A stretch of 64,000 nt of DNA from JAITWN01 sp034002745 (GCA_034002745.1 JAVEZY010000009.1:31497-95496); one strand, 5' to 3'; positions 36,823 through 46,064 are shown, counted from the stretch's first letter. The notes: generated by a model from the letters alone, not told the origin. Translations and numbers: made by a program.

Positions 36823-38181
36823 ATGAAGCGCTTTCTCCAGAAATCTCCTTCCAGGATGCCGCCGGTCATGCCGCGGGCTTCGGGCGCCGGCTTCATCGTT
36901 CGTCTGCTGCTGCCGGCGCTGCTGGCGGCGCTTTCCGGCTGTGCCAGCTACGGAGACTGGGTTGGCCAGATGGAGCGGCAGATCGCCGCCGGCAATGCCG
37001 AGGGCGCCATGCAGGTGCTGGAACGGCATTCCGCGGAGCAGGGCAGGGATGCTGTCCTCTATCGTCTCAATCGCGGCATGTTGCTGCGTCTGCAGGACGA
37101 TCCTGCCGCCAGTGTCGTCGCCTTCCAGGGTGCCAAGACGCTGATCGATGATTTGCTCGCGGTCAGCATCAGCGAGCAGGCTGGTGCGCTCGCCATCAAC
37201 GACGCCCGGCGCAGCTACATCGGCGAACCCTATGAGCGCGCCTTTCTTCACTTCTATGCGGCGCTCGGTTTCCTCGAGCAGGGGGACCGCGCTTCCGCCC
37301 GCGTCGAAATGCTGCAGCTCGATGTGCTGCTGCGTGGGCTGGAGCGGGATGGCGTCATCGTCGGTACCGCCCTGCCTCGCTATCTGAGCGCTCTGGTCTT
37401 CGAAGCGAATGGGGAGTGGAGCGATGCGCTGATCGCCGCTCGCAAGGCCTACGAAGGCTACAGGGCCTATCCCGCCGGCTGGTCGCTGCAACCGCCGCGT
37501 GCTCTGGGCCGGGATCTCGTCCGGCTCTCCGCCCGGCTGGGGTTGGATGAGGAGGCGGCCCGGTACCGCGCCGAATTCGGTCTCGATGATGAGGCAGAGC
37601 ATCGATCAGGAAGCAGCGCTTCGCTGGTCCTGCTGCTGCACAGTGGGCTGGCGCCGGTGAAGCAGGAAGGCGGCGTGACCGTGCCGACCGCCGCGGGACG
37701 CCTTGTATCGGTGTCGATGCCTCATTATCCGCCGCCGCGCCGGCCCCGCATCGCCGGGGCGCGCGTGGCGGTCGATGGCGCATCGGCACGGGTAGAGGCG
37801 GCGGAAAACATCGATACCGCGGCGCGTGCCGCGCTCGAGCTGCAGCGTGGCGCCGTTCTTGCGCGCACCGTGGCCCGCGCCGCGCTCAAGCATGAGGCTT
37901 CGCGCCAGGCGGGACAGGAAAACGAGCTTGCCGGGTTCATCATCAACATCGCGGGTCTGGTGAGTGAGCGTGCGGATACCCGCAGCTGGACCACGCTTCC
38001 GCACACCATCCATCTGGCGAAGCTCGCGGTTCCTTCCGGTCGGCACACTGCCCATATCGAACTCCTCGATGCATCGGGCGCGATCGTCGAAGTCATCGAT
38101 CATCCGCTCGACCTAATGCCGGGGGAGCTGCGCGTGCTGTCCTTGCATCGGATCCATCCCGCGGATGTGGCTTCGAACTGA
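36823..38181 (+). CDS. COG3014 family lipoprotein
   Basis: 452 aa. A signal segment (VRLLLPALLAALSGC) ends in lipobox LSGC, near residue 40, so an internal start such as M12 or M16 is possible. The mature part is helical and TPR-like, with repeats around AVLYRLNRGMLLRLQ and LHFYAALGFLEQG, followed by a beta-rich C-terminal third. COG3014 genes travel with COG3417 (LpoB-like); their function is undefined but probably concerns the cell envelope. Confidence 0.85.
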   Translation: MKRFLQKSPSRMPPVMPRASGAGFIVRLLLPALLAALSGCASYGDWVGQMERQIAAGNAEGAMQVLERHSAEQGRDAVLYRLNRGMLLRLQDDPAASVVAFQGAKTLIDDLLAVSISEQAGALAINDARRSYIGEPYERAFLHFYAALGFLEQGDRASARVEMLQLDVLLRGLERDGVIVGTALPRYLSALVFEANGEWSDALIAARKAYEGYRAYPAGWSLQPPRALGRDLVRLSARLGLDEEAARYRAEFGLDDEAEHRSGSSASLVLLLHSGLAPVKQEGGVTVPTAAGRLVSVSMPHYPPPRRPRIAGARVAVDGASARVEAAENIDTAARAALELQRGAVLARTVARAALKHEASRQAGQENELAGFIINIAGLVSERADTRSWTTLPHTIHLAKLAVPSGRHTAHIELLDASGAIVEVIDHPLDLMPGELRVLSLHRIHPADVASN

Positions 38182-38392
38182 AGCTTCACTGTCATCATTT
38201 TTTCGCATGCGTAGTTGAGAATTCTCAATGACGCCCCCACTGTCGAAGCATAAAGTGCATTTCATGATGGCGATCGTTGGCAGCATTTCGTCCGACATGC
38301 TTTCTCCGTTCGGCGGATGCACGCTATGTCTCGGATACGCCTTGTTTTTGGGTGTCGCCGATTGCCGGCAGACGAAATTTTTTACATGTTGG

Positions 38393-38421
38393 GGAACTCT
38401 TTCCACCAGTCCCGCGTCTTA
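38393..38421 (+). promoter_or_regulatory. ECF/sigma-E-type promoter candidate
   Basis: GGAAC at 38393-38397, a 17-base spacer and CGTC at 38415-38418 running on as TCTTA, the general pattern of ECF sigma-factor promoters. It lies 212 bases after the COG3014 stop and about 180 bases before a strong terminator, with no protein gene between. Predicted RNA start is near 38428. Confidence 0.5.
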
Positions 38422-38543
38422 ATGGGTACAGCGGCGGTGGTGATCGCCCCGACTGAATGACGCGGCCGGCAGCCGAGCAGGACCAAGAACTTCTACTAAT
38501 AAACTGGAAGGACACACACCGAACCCCTTGTAATCCGTCCCGG

Positions 38544-38571
38544 CCCTCCCCCTCCCCCCCTCCCCCCTCCC
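38544..38571 (-). repeat. G-quadruplex motif (C-rich on + strand)
   Basis: Five C-runs of 3, 5, 7, 6 and 3 bases are separated by single T bases. The minus strand therefore has five G-runs with one-base A loops, the pattern of very stable G-quadruplexes. No other tract of this kind was noticed in the window. Confidence 0.8.
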
Positions 38572-38598
38572 GATGGTGGACCCGGGTACGGACTTTTG

Positions 38599-38627
38599 AT
38601 CCGGTCTCTTTAGACCGGATTTTTTTT
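38599..38627 (+). terminator. Strong intrinsic terminator
   Basis: A perfect 9-bp stem (ATCCGGTCT/AGACCGGAT) with loop CTTT is followed directly by seven further T bases. It reads on the plus strand and ends the candidate small RNA, isolating the exporter operon that begins at 38681. Confidence 0.9.
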
Positions 38628-38680
38628 GCCCGAAATTCGGGGTGCTACAATTCGCCGGACTCGGGCAGCGGGTGAGGGCG

Positions 38681-39406
38681 ATGGAAGCGGGGGGAGCGGC
38701 GCGCAAGGTGGTCTTTCGTGCCGAGGGTCTGACCAAGATCTATCGCATGGGCGAGATCGAGGTTTCGGCGCTCGCCGGGATCGACCTTCAGCTCTTCGAA
38801 GGGGAATTCGTGGTCATGCTCGGCCCCTCGGGCAGCGGCAAATCGACGCTGCTCAACATTCTCGGTGGCCTCGATCGTCCGAGCGGCGGCCGGATCCACT
38901 ACTGCGAACGCGAGCTGACCGAATTCGACGATGCTGCCCTGACGCGCTATCGCCGTGAACACGTCGGCTTCGTCTTCCAGTTCTACAACCTCATTCCCAG
39001 CCTGACGGCGCGCGAAAATGTCGCCCTGGTGACCGAGATTGCGAGCCACCCGATGGCGCCGGAGGACGCGCTCGCGCTGGTGGGACTGGAAGACCGGCTC
39101 CACCATTTCCCGGCCCAGCTCTCGGGGGGCGAGCAACAGCGCGTCGCCATCGCCCGCGCGGTCGCCAAGCGCCCGGCGGTTCTGCTCTGCGACGAACCGA
39201 CCGGGGCCCTCGACGTCGGCACCGGCATCCGGGTGCTCGAGGCGCTCGCACGCACCAACGAGGAACTGGGCACCACGGTGGTGATCATCACCCACAACGC
39301 GGTCATCGGCGGCATGGCGGATCGGGTGCTGCATCTCAGCGATGGCCGCATCCAGCGTGACGAACGCAACGCCCGGCGGGTGGCCGCCGCCGAACTCCGC
39401 TGGTAG
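38681..39406 (+). CDS. ABC transporter ATPase, MacB/LolD type
   Basis: 241 aa from the ATG at 38681, with GAGGGCG just upstream; the frame is open from 38642. Walker A is GPSGSGKST, signature LSGGEQQR, Walker B VLLCDEPTGALD, with the Q-loop FVFQFYNLIP typical of the MacB/LolD class. This class uses mechanotransmission to drive periplasmic or lipoprotein export rather than membrane import. Operon with an FtsX-type permease and a HlyD-type adaptor. Confidence 0.93.
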   Translation: MEAGGAARKVVFRAEGLTKIYRMGEIEVSALAGIDLQLFEGEFVVMLGPSGSGKSTLLNILGGLDRPSGGRIHYCERELTEFDDAALTRYRREHVGFVFQFYNLIPSLTARENVALVTEIASHPMAPEDALALVGLEDRLHHFPAQLSGGEQQRVAIARAVAKRPAVLLCDEPTGALDVGTGIRVLEALARTNEELGTTVVIITHNAVIGGMADRVLHLSDGRIQRDERNARRVAAAELRW

Positions 39407-39411
39407 GCACC

Positions 39412-41778
39412 GTGCGCGCGCTCGATCGCAAGCTGCTACGCGATCTGTGGCATATGCGTGGCCAGCTGACCGCGATCGCGCTCGTCATCCTGTGCGGTGT
39501 GGCGACCTATGTGATGTTCATCGCCATCCACCAAAGCCTGCGCGCCACCCAGGACGATTACTATCGCCAATACCGCTTCGCAGATGTGTTCGTCACCCTC
39601 AAGCGCGCGCCGGAAACCCTGCGCGAGCGTATCGCGGCGTTGCCCGGTGTCGCCGCGGTAGAGACCCGGGTCGTCGCCGGTGTCACGATAGATATCGATG
39701 GTTTTCCTGATCCAGTGACCGGAACGGTGGTGTCGCTTCCGGATGAAGGGGCCCCCGCGCTCAACGCCCTGTTCCTGCGCCAGGGAAGAATGGTTGATCC
39801 CTATGCCAGCGACGAGATCGTGGTCGGTGCAGCGTTCGCCGAAGCGCATGGTTTAGCGCCGGGCGATACCTTGCGCATGGTGATCAACGGCCGGCGCACC
39901 GTGCTGACCATCGTCGGCCTCGCGCTGTCTCCCGAATTCATTTACGAGATCCGCCCCGGCAGCATCTTCCCCGATTATCAGCGCTATGGCGTGATGTGGA
40001 TGGGAAGGGAGGCGTTCGGGCGAGCGCTGGACATGGACGGCGCTTTCAATAGCGTGATGCTTCGCCTGGCCCCTGGCGCCGGGGAGCGCGAGCTGATCGA
40101 CCGCATCGATCGCCTGCTCGAGCCCTATGGCGGCCAGGGCGCCTACGGCCGCGAGGACCAGCGTTCCCATCGCTTCCTGACCGAAGAGCTCGCCGGACTC
40201 GAGACGATGTCGCGCATCTTTCCCGCGATCTTCCTCGGCGTGGCGATGTTCCTGCTCAACGTGGTGGTGAACCGCCTGATCGGCACGCAGCGGATACAGG
40301 TCGCCACGCTGAAGGCGTTCGGCTACGGCGACGCGGCGGTGACCTGGCACTATCTCAAGCTGGTGTTCGTCATCGTGCTCCTTGGCGCCGCGGGAGGTCT
40401 CGCGCTCGGCGCCTGGTTCGCTCGGTTCATGGCCGATATCTACCAGGGCTTCTTTCACTTCCCCTATCTGACATTCACCATGAGCCCGCGCCTGGGGGTA
40501 GAGGCCGTGGCCGCGAGCCTGGCCGCCGCCACGCTGGGCACCGTGGCCGCGCTGCGCAAGGTGGCGCGCCTGCAGCCTGCGGCCGCCTTACAGCCCGAGC
40601 CACCGCCGCGCTACCGGCGCAGCGCCGTCGAACGTTTCGGCATCATGGGCCGTCTGTCGCAGCCGAGCCGGATGATCCTGCGTCACCTTTCGCGTCATCC
40701 CGTGAAGTCCGCCATCACCGTGCTCGGCATCGCCGCGGCGGCCAGCATCACCATGAGTGCGCGCTTCCAGGGAGCGACCGTCGACCACATGATGAATGTG
40801 CAGTTCCAGCTCGCGCAGCGCGAGGATATCGCCGTCACCTTCGTCGAACCGACCTCGCTGCGTGCGCGCCATGAGCTGGCGGCGCTCGACGGCGTGCGCG
40901 CGGTGGAAGTGCAGCGCAGCGTCCCGGTACGGATTCGCGCCGGACACCGCAGCCATCGCACCGCGATTGTTGGCCTCGAGCCGGGTGGAGAGATCCAGCG
41001 CGTGCTGGATGCGGAGCTGCGCCCGATCACGCCGCCGGAGGAGGGTATCCTGCTTACCGATTATCTCGGTACCATCCTTGGTGTCGGTCCCGGTGATATG
41101 GTGCTGGTCGAGGTGCTGGAGGGCGCGCGTCCGGAGCGCGAACTCGTCGTCGCTGGTCTGGTGCGCGAGTATGCCGGACTGTCCGGGTACATGGAGCGAA
41201 ACGCGCTCAATCGTTTCATGCGCGAGGGGCCGGCAATTTCCGGGGCCTGGCTCGCGGTCGACGATAGCGCCGGGCTTCCGCGTATCTACCGAAAGCTCAA
41301 GGACAGTCCGCGCATTGCCGGCGTGACGCTGCGCAAGGAGGGGATGCGCGGTTATGAGCAAATGATGCAGGAATCGATGCTCTTCTACACCTTCGTCGCC
41401 TCGCTGTTTTCGATCATCATAGCCTTCGGCGTGGTCTACAACAGCGCACGTATCGCGCTCACCGAGCGGAGCCGGGAGCTGGCGAGCCTGCGTGTGCTCG
41501 GCTTCACGCGCGGCGAGATTTCGTACATCCTGCTCGGCGAGCTCGCGGTGCTGACGCTGCTCGCGCTGCCCCTCGGGGCGGCCGCGGGCTGGCTGCTATG
41601 CTGGGCGATCGCGCGCGGGCTGCAGAGCGAGTTGTATCGCGTGCCGCTGATCCTGAACGCCGATGCCTATGCGTTCGCTGCTGCCACGATTCTGGTCGCC
41701 GCCGCCGCTTCGGGATTCATCCTGCGGCGCAGGCTGGATAGGCTCGATCTGATCGCGGTACTCAAGACGAGGGACTGA
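39412..41778 (+). CDS. ABC transporter permease with two FtsX domains
   Basis: 788 aa, GTG start five bases after the ATPase stop. An N-terminal transmembrane segment (about 19-42) leads to a large periplasmic MacB-like domain. FtsX domains lie at about 270-400 and 660-785, with a second periplasmic domain between them. The double FtsX layout means one chain could supply the whole membrane part. It belongs with the ATPase and adaptor on either side. Export of a lipid, peptide or antibiotic is possible; no substrate is visible. Confidence 0.9.
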   Translation: MRALDRKLLRDLWHMRGQLTAIALVILCGVATYVMFIAIHQSLRATQDDYYRQYRFADVFVTLKRAPETLRERIAALPGVAAVETRVVAGVTIDIDGFPDPVTGTVVSLPDEGAPALNALFLRQGRMVDPYASDEIVVGAAFAEAHGLAPGDTLRMVINGRRTVLTIVGLALSPEFIYEIRPGSIFPDYQRYGVMWMGREAFGRALDMDGAFNSVMLRLAPGAGERELIDRIDRLLEPYGGQGAYGREDQRSHRFLTEELAGLETMSRIFPAIFLGVAMFLLNVVVNRLIGTQRIQVATLKAFGYGDAAVTWHYLKLVFVIVLLGAAGGLALGAWFARFMADIYQGFFHFPYLTFTMSPRLGVEAVAASLAAATLGTVAALRKVARLQPAAALQPEPPPRYRRSAVERFGIMGRLSQPSRMILRHLSRHPVKSAITVLGIAAAASITMSARFQGATVDHMMNVQFQLAQREDIAVTFVEPTSLRARHELAALDGVRAVEVQRSVPVRIRAGHRSHRTAIVGLEPGGEIQRVLDAELRPITPPEEGILLTDYLGTILGVGPGDMVLVEVLEGARPERELVVAGLVREYAGLSGYMERNALNRFMREGPAISGAWLAVDDSAGLPRIYRKLKDSPRIAGVTLRKEGMRGYEQMMQESMLFYTFVASLFSIIIAFGVVYNSARIALTERSRELASLRVLGFTRGEISYILLGELAVLTLLALPLGAAAGWLLCWAIARGLQSELYRVPLILNADAYAFAAATILVAAAASGFILRRRLDRLDLIAVLKTRD

Positions 41779-41784
41779 ATCGAC

Positions 41785-42990
41785 ATGGCAGAAAAATGGC
41801 CGCGCGACGTCTGGCGCCGCGCGGCGTGGATTCTGGCCGCGATCGGGATTGCGGTGCTGCTGGCCTGGGCGTTCCGGGCGGCGCCGCTGCTGGTCGAGGC
41901 GGCAGAGGTCAGGCGCGGGCCGCTGCGTATCGCGGTGCAGGAGGAGGCGCGGACCCGAGTGATCGATCGTTACGTCATTTCCGCGCCGGTCGCCGGGTAT
42001 CTGCAACGTATCCCGCTGAAGGCGGGAGCCGTTGTGCGTGCCGGCGAGCCGCTGTTCGTCATCGAGCCGATGGATTCGGAGCTGCTCGATCCGCGTTCAC
42101 GCGCGGCCGCCGAGGGGCGCGTCAGCGCGGCGCAAGCCGCGCTGGATGCCGTGACCGCGCGCGCGGCCGCGGCGCGGGCTGCCGCGGTGTTCGCCACCGA
42201 GGAACACGAGCGCGCCGAACGCCTGCGCGGCGCGGGCCAGATCAGCGCCGAGGCCGCCGACCGGGCCCGCGCCGAGGCCCGGAGCAGCGTCGCGGTACAG
42301 CGCGCCGAGGAGCATGCGATCGAGGTTGCTCGCAACGAGCTGGAGATCGCGCGCGCTCAGCTGGCGCATTTCGATGCCCGCGATGGTGAGCCGGCCGCGC
42401 GCATCACGGTCGGCGCGCCGGTGACCGGCAGCATTCTGCGCGTGCTGCGCGACAGCGCCGGAGTGGTTGCGCGCGGTGAGGCGCTTCTGGAGATCGGCGA
42501 TGCCGAGGCGCTCGAAGTCGTTGCCGAGGTGCTTTCGGACGAGGCAGTGCGCATCAGTCCGGGGAATCGGGTGGTGCTCGAGCGCTGGGGTGGCCCGGCG
42601 CTGGAAGCGGTGGTGCGCGTGGTCGAGCCGTCCGGCTTCACCAAGATTTCGGCGCTGGGCGTTGAGGAGCAGCGCGTGATGGTGGTTGCGGATCTGGTTT
42701 CCGCGGCCGCCGAATGGGCGTCGCTCGGCGATGGATATCGTCTCGAGGCGAGCTTCGTGCTGTCGGAGGAGGACGATGTGCTGCAGATTCCACAGAGCGC
42801 GTTGTTCCGCCGTGGCGACGTCTGGCACGTCTTCGTGCTGGATGGCGACCGCGTGCGTCTGCGCGAGGTCACGCCAGGCCGGCGCAGCGGCCTGCAGGCC
42901 GAGATCCTGCAGGGGGTGCGGGAAGGCGAGCGGCTGGTGGCCTATCCGGATGATGCGCTGGAGGATGGCGTGCGCATCACCACACCCTGA
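41785..42990 (+). CDS. HlyD/MacA-type periplasmic adaptor
   Basis: 401 aa. One N-terminal transmembrane helix (about 11-27), then a beta-barrel/lipoyl part (SAPVAGYLQRIPLKAGAVVRAG), an Ala/Glu/Arg-rich coiled-coil hairpin (about 100-200), and the second lipoyl half (TVGAPVTGSILRVL). Membrane fusion proteins like this join an inner-membrane exporter to the outer membrane. Six bases after the permease; no outer-membrane channel gene follows. Confidence 0.92.
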   Translation: MAEKWPRDVWRRAAWILAAIGIAVLLAWAFRAAPLLVEAAEVRRGPLRIAVQEEARTRVIDRYVISAPVAGYLQRIPLKAGAVVRAGEPLFVIEPMDSELLDPRSRAAAEGRVSAAQAALDAVTARAAAARAAAVFATEEHERAERLRGAGQISAEAADRARAEARSSVAVQRAEEHAIEVARNELEIARAQLAHFDARDGEPAARITVGAPVTGSILRVLRDSAGVVARGEALLEIGDAEALEVVAEVLSDEAVRISPGNRVVLERWGGPALEAVVRVVEPSGFTKISALGVEEQRVMVVADLVSAAAEWASLGDGYRLEASFVLSEEDDVLQIPQSALFRRGDVWHVFVLDGDRVRLREVTPGRRSGLQAEILQGVREGERLVAYPDDALEDGVRITTP

Positions 42991-43082
42991 TGCCGCCTCG
43001 CTTTGTTTTGCAGGCGTCCTGCGCTAATCTTTAGCCACTCGTGACCGCCGCATGGCGGCACGCCCCGAACGAGGAACCCGAA

Positions 43083-44021
43083 GTGACGGAAATTCGTACG
43101 GCCGTGATCGGTACCGGCTATCTGGGCCGATTTCATGCCGAGAAGTATGCAGCGATTCCTGGTTCGCGCCTGGTCGCGGTGGTGGACGCGGATGCCGCCC
43201 GCGCCGCGGAGATCGGCGGAAAGCTGGGAGTGGATTGGGCCGCCGACTATCGCGAGCTGGAGGGCAGGGTGGATGCGGTAAGCGTTGCCGTGCCCACGCC
43301 GCTCCATTACGAGATCGGAGAGTTTTTCCTGAGCCGGGGCGTGCACGTCCTGGTGGAGAAGCCGATGACCCGTACCGTCGCCGAGGCCGACGGCCTGATT
43401 CGGGCCGCTGCCGAACACGGCTGCGTGCTGCAGGTCGGACATCTGGAACGTTTCAATCCCGCCGTGATGTCGGTCCGTGACCGCGTGCGCGAACCCCTGT
43501 TCATCGAGGCGCACCGCATTTCGCCGTTTCAGGTGCGCGGCACCGATGTCAATGTCGTGCTCGATCTGATGATCCATGACATCGACCTGATTCTCAGTCT
43601 CGTCGATGCGCCCATCACGCGCGTCGATACGGTGGGGGTCCCGGTGCTGACCAGCGGAGTGGACATCGCCAACGCGCGGCTGCAGTTCGCGAACGGATGC
43701 GTCGCCAACGTCACCGCGAGCCGGGTGAGCAACAAGACCGAGCGCAAGATGCGCATCTTCGAGAGTGATACCTACGTGAGCATCGATTTTCAGCAGAAGG
43801 CGGTCGAGATACGCCAGCGCCGTGACGGCACGATCGATACCGAGACCCTGAGCCACCAGGACGCCGATGCGCTGCGCGCGCAGATCGAGTCGTTCCTGGC
43901 CGCGATCCGTGGCAACATCGCCCCGGTGGTGAGTGGCGCGGACGGGCGGCGCGCCCTCGAAACGGCGCTGGCCATCAGCGAACAGCTGCAGGCGCAGATG
44001 CGCCGGACGGTGTCGGCATGA
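43083..44021 (+). CDS. Gfo/Idh/MocA family oxidoreductase (GnnA/WbpB-like)
   Basis: 312 aa from the GTG at 43083, with GAGGA upstream. N-terminal Rossmann motif VIGTGYLGRFHAEKY binds NAD(P); EKPMTRTVAEAD holds the conserved Lys; VGHLERFNPAV follows. ATGA overlap with a DegT-type aminotransferase gene suggests the pair oxidises then aminates a nucleotide-sugar. Both the WbpB/WbpE (O-antigen) and GnnA/GnnB (UDP-GlcNAc3N for lipid A) pairs fit; the VGHLERFNPA motif makes me lean to the second. Confidence 0.85.
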   Translation: MTEIRTAVIGTGYLGRFHAEKYAAIPGSRLVAVVDADAARAAEIGGKLGVDWAADYRELEGRVDAVSVAVPTPLHYEIGEFFLSRGVHVLVEKPMTRTVAEADGLIRAAAEHGCVLQVGHLERFNPAVMSVRDRVREPLFIEAHRISPFQVRGTDVNVVLDLMIHDIDLILSLVDAPITRVDTVGVPVLTSGVDIANARLQFANGCVANVTASRVSNKTERKMRIFESDTYVSIDFQQKAVEIRQRRDGTIDTETLSHQDADALRAQIESFLAAIRGNIAPVVSGADGRRALETALAISEQLQAQMRRTVSA

Positions 44022-45136
44022 GTTCGGGGACGGTGCATCGGCCGATTCCGATGGTCGACGTGGCGTTGCAGAACGGTCCGTTGCGCGACCAGATCCAGGC
44101 CGCGCTGATGGAGGTGGTCGACAGCGGGCGCTACATCCTTGGTCCGCATGTCCAGGCATTCGAGCGCGAGGCCGCAGAGTTCGTCGGTGTGCCATACGCG
44201 GTCGGAGTCGCCAATGGTACCGATGCGCTTCATCTGGCCCTGCTTGCGGCCGGCATCGGCCCGGGCGACGAGGTGATCACCACGCCGTTCTCCTTCATCG
44301 CGACCGCCAATGCGATCCGCTACGCGGGGGCACGTCCGGTGTTCGTGGACATCGATCCCGCTACGTTCAATATCACCGCGCAAGGGATCGAGGCCGCGAT
44401 CACGCCGCGCACGCGAGCCGTCCTGCCGGTGCACCTCTACGGCCAGCCGGCGGAGATCGGCGAGATTGCCGACCTGTGCCAGCGCCGCGGACTGGTGCTG
44501 ATCGAGGATTGCGCGCAGTCTCTGGGCGCGAAGCGCGATGGCCGCATGACCGGCAGCTTCGGGCTCGCTGGCTGTGTGAGTTTCTATCCCAGCAAGAATC
44601 TCGGCGCCATGGGCGACGCTGGTCTGGTGGTGACCACCTCCGCGGAATTTGCCGAGCACCTGGGGCGTCTGCGCAACCATGGAAGCGTCGAGTACGGCGT
44701 ACACACCGAGACCGGATTCAACAGTCGTCTCGACGAGATGCAGGCTGCGATCCTGCGCATCAAGCTGCGTGAGCTGGTGGCCTACAATGAATCGCGTCGC
44801 ACCGCGGCGCGGGAGTATGGTCGTCTGCTGGCCGGGCTGCCGCTGACGCTGCCGGCGGAAGATCCGCGTGGCGAGCACATCTACCATCAGTACACCATCC
44901 TCTGTGACGACCGGGAGGGCCTGCGCGAAAAGCTGTCCGCGGCCGGTGTTGCCTCGGCATTGCACTACAAGCTGCCGCTGCATCGACAGCGTGTGCTGGC
45001 CGAGTATGCGCAGGGCGCATCCTTCCCTGTGGCCGACAGCGTGGCGGCGCGCTGCCTGTCGCTACCCATGTTCCCCGGCATCACGAGCGAACAGATCGCG
45101 CGCGTTGCCGAAGTCATTCGCTCCGCTCTGACCTGA
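44018..45136 (+). CDS. DegT/DnrJ/EryC1 family sugar aminotransferase (GnnB/WbpE-like)
   Basis: 372 aa, full length. PLP lysine K193 in SFYPSKNLGAMGDAG; VGVANGTDALHLAL and LIEDCAQSLGAKRDG contact the cofactor. It transfers an amino group, usually from glutamate, to a keto nucleotide-sugar made by the oxidoreductase encoded upstream with a four-base overlap. Likely destination is lipopolysaccharide or lipid A. Convergent with the DMT transporter gene. Confidence 0.92.
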   Translation: MSSGTVHRPIPMVDVALQNGPLRDQIQAALMEVVDSGRYILGPHVQAFEREAAEFVGVPYAVGVANGTDALHLALLAAGIGPGDEVITTPFSFIATANAIRYAGARPVFVDIDPATFNITAQGIEAAITPRTRAVLPVHLYGQPAEIGEIADLCQRRGLVLIEDCAQSLGAKRDGRMTGSFGLAGCVSFYPSKNLGAMGDAGLVVTTSAEFAEHLGRLRNHGSVEYGVHTETGFNSRLDEMQAAILRIKLRELVAYNESRRTAAREYGRLLAGLPLTLPAEDPRGEHIYHQYTILCDDREGLREKLSAAGVASALHYKLPLHRQRVLAEYAQGASFPVADSVAARCLSLPMFPGITSEQIARVAEVIRSALT

Positions 45137-45149
45137 GCGGAGCGCTTCC

Positions 45150-46064
45150 TCAACCGGGAGGGGTTCCGTCGCGCCGCATTCGTGCGGATCTCAGTACGGC
45201 GTGCAGACGCTCGCCGAATTCGTAGAACACCAGACCCGACAGAATGAGGGCCGCGCCCAGAAGCTGTCCGGTCTGCGGCCGCTCGTCATTGAGCAGGTAG
45301 CCGAGCACCATGGCCAGCAGCGGCGTGATCAGCGGTATCAGGGCGAGCCGGCTCGCCTGCATGCGACGCAGCGCGTAGTAGTACAGCACGAAGCCCAGAC
45401 CTGATCCGATCACGCCCAGATAGACGATGGACCCCGCCGCCCGGAGCGGAATCTCCTCCGGCCAGGACCCGTCGAGGATCGCCCAGGTGAGGAGGTACGC
45501 CGGCAGGGCGACAAGCAGTCCGCCACTGGTGAGCGCGAGCGCATGCAGGTCATGGTTTACACGCTTCACCCACACCGAGCTGATCGAATGCAGCAGCACG
45601 CTGAGCAGCAGGACGGCGATGCCGAGTGGCGCGTAAGCGCCGACCACCCGCATGTCGCCGAAGATGAGTATCAGCCCTGCGATGCCGATCAGGCTGCCCA
45701 ATATCTTTGGCGCGGTGAACGACGGTTCGTCCAGCCACCAGGCGGCGAGTGCGCCCACGGTCAACGGCGCCAGGCCGAAGATCACGGCGACCACGCCAGA
45801 CGGGACATACTGCGCCGCCCAGTAGGCGCACATCATCGAGCCATAGATCCCGAGCGCTGCGGCGCCGTAAGCCTCCAGTGCTCGGCGATGCAGGGGCAGG
45901 CGCACGCGCAGCAGCAGCGCCAGGGTCACACACAGCAGGGTGCCGAGCACCATGCGCCCGGTTACGCCGAACAGGAATCCGGGGCCTTCGCCGCTCCACT
46001 TGATCGCGAGCGGCGTGGTCGACCAGATCATGACCACGCCGGCGAATGCGGTCGCTGTCGACAT
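45150..46064 (-). CDS. DMT family (EamA) transporter
   Basis: 304 aa from the ATG at 46064, where AGGAG lies ten bases upstream; the frame stays open far beyond but codes for nothing recognisable. About ten hydrophobic segments form two EamA repeats, with LLGAALILSGLVFYEFG at the end of the second. Members export amino acids and other small metabolites. A transcription terminator just upstream on the same strand, with a possible leader peptide, suggests control by attenuation. Confidence 0.9.
   Translation of the reverse strand: MSTATAFAGVVMIWSTTPLAIKWSGEGPGFLFGVTGRMVLGTLLCVTLALLLRVRLPLHRRALEAYGAAALGIYGSMMCAYWAAQYVPSGVVAVIFGLAPLTVGALAAWWLDEPSFTAPKILGSLIGIAGLILIFGDMRVVGAYAPLGIAVLLLSVLLHSISSVWVKRVNHDLHALALTSGGLLVALPAYLLTWAILDGSWPEEIPLRAAGSIVYLGVIGSGLGFVLYYYALRRMQASRLALIPLITPLLAMVLGYLLNDERPQTGQLLGAALILSGLVFYEFGERLHAVLRSARMRRDGTPPG

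Larger units (their letters stand above)
38428..38627 (+). ncRNA. Candidate small RNA with C-rich tract
   Basis: About 200 bases lie between an ECF-type promoter candidate and an intrinsic terminator, with no convincing reading frame. Notable parts are TGGAAGGACACACACC near 38506 and a C-rich tract at 38544-38571 with repeated CCTCCC units, which could pair with Shine-Dalgarno sequences of mRNAs. CCUCC-loop small RNAs controlled by ECF factors are known in alphaproteobacteria; similarity here is in logic only. It could also be an untranslated leader fragment. Confidence 0.4.

Noticed and set aside
38182..38392. Possible small gene after the COG3014 stop
   Set aside because: The 64-codon frame starting at 38228 has no ribosome-binding site or recognisable motif and runs through the ECF-type promoter candidate.
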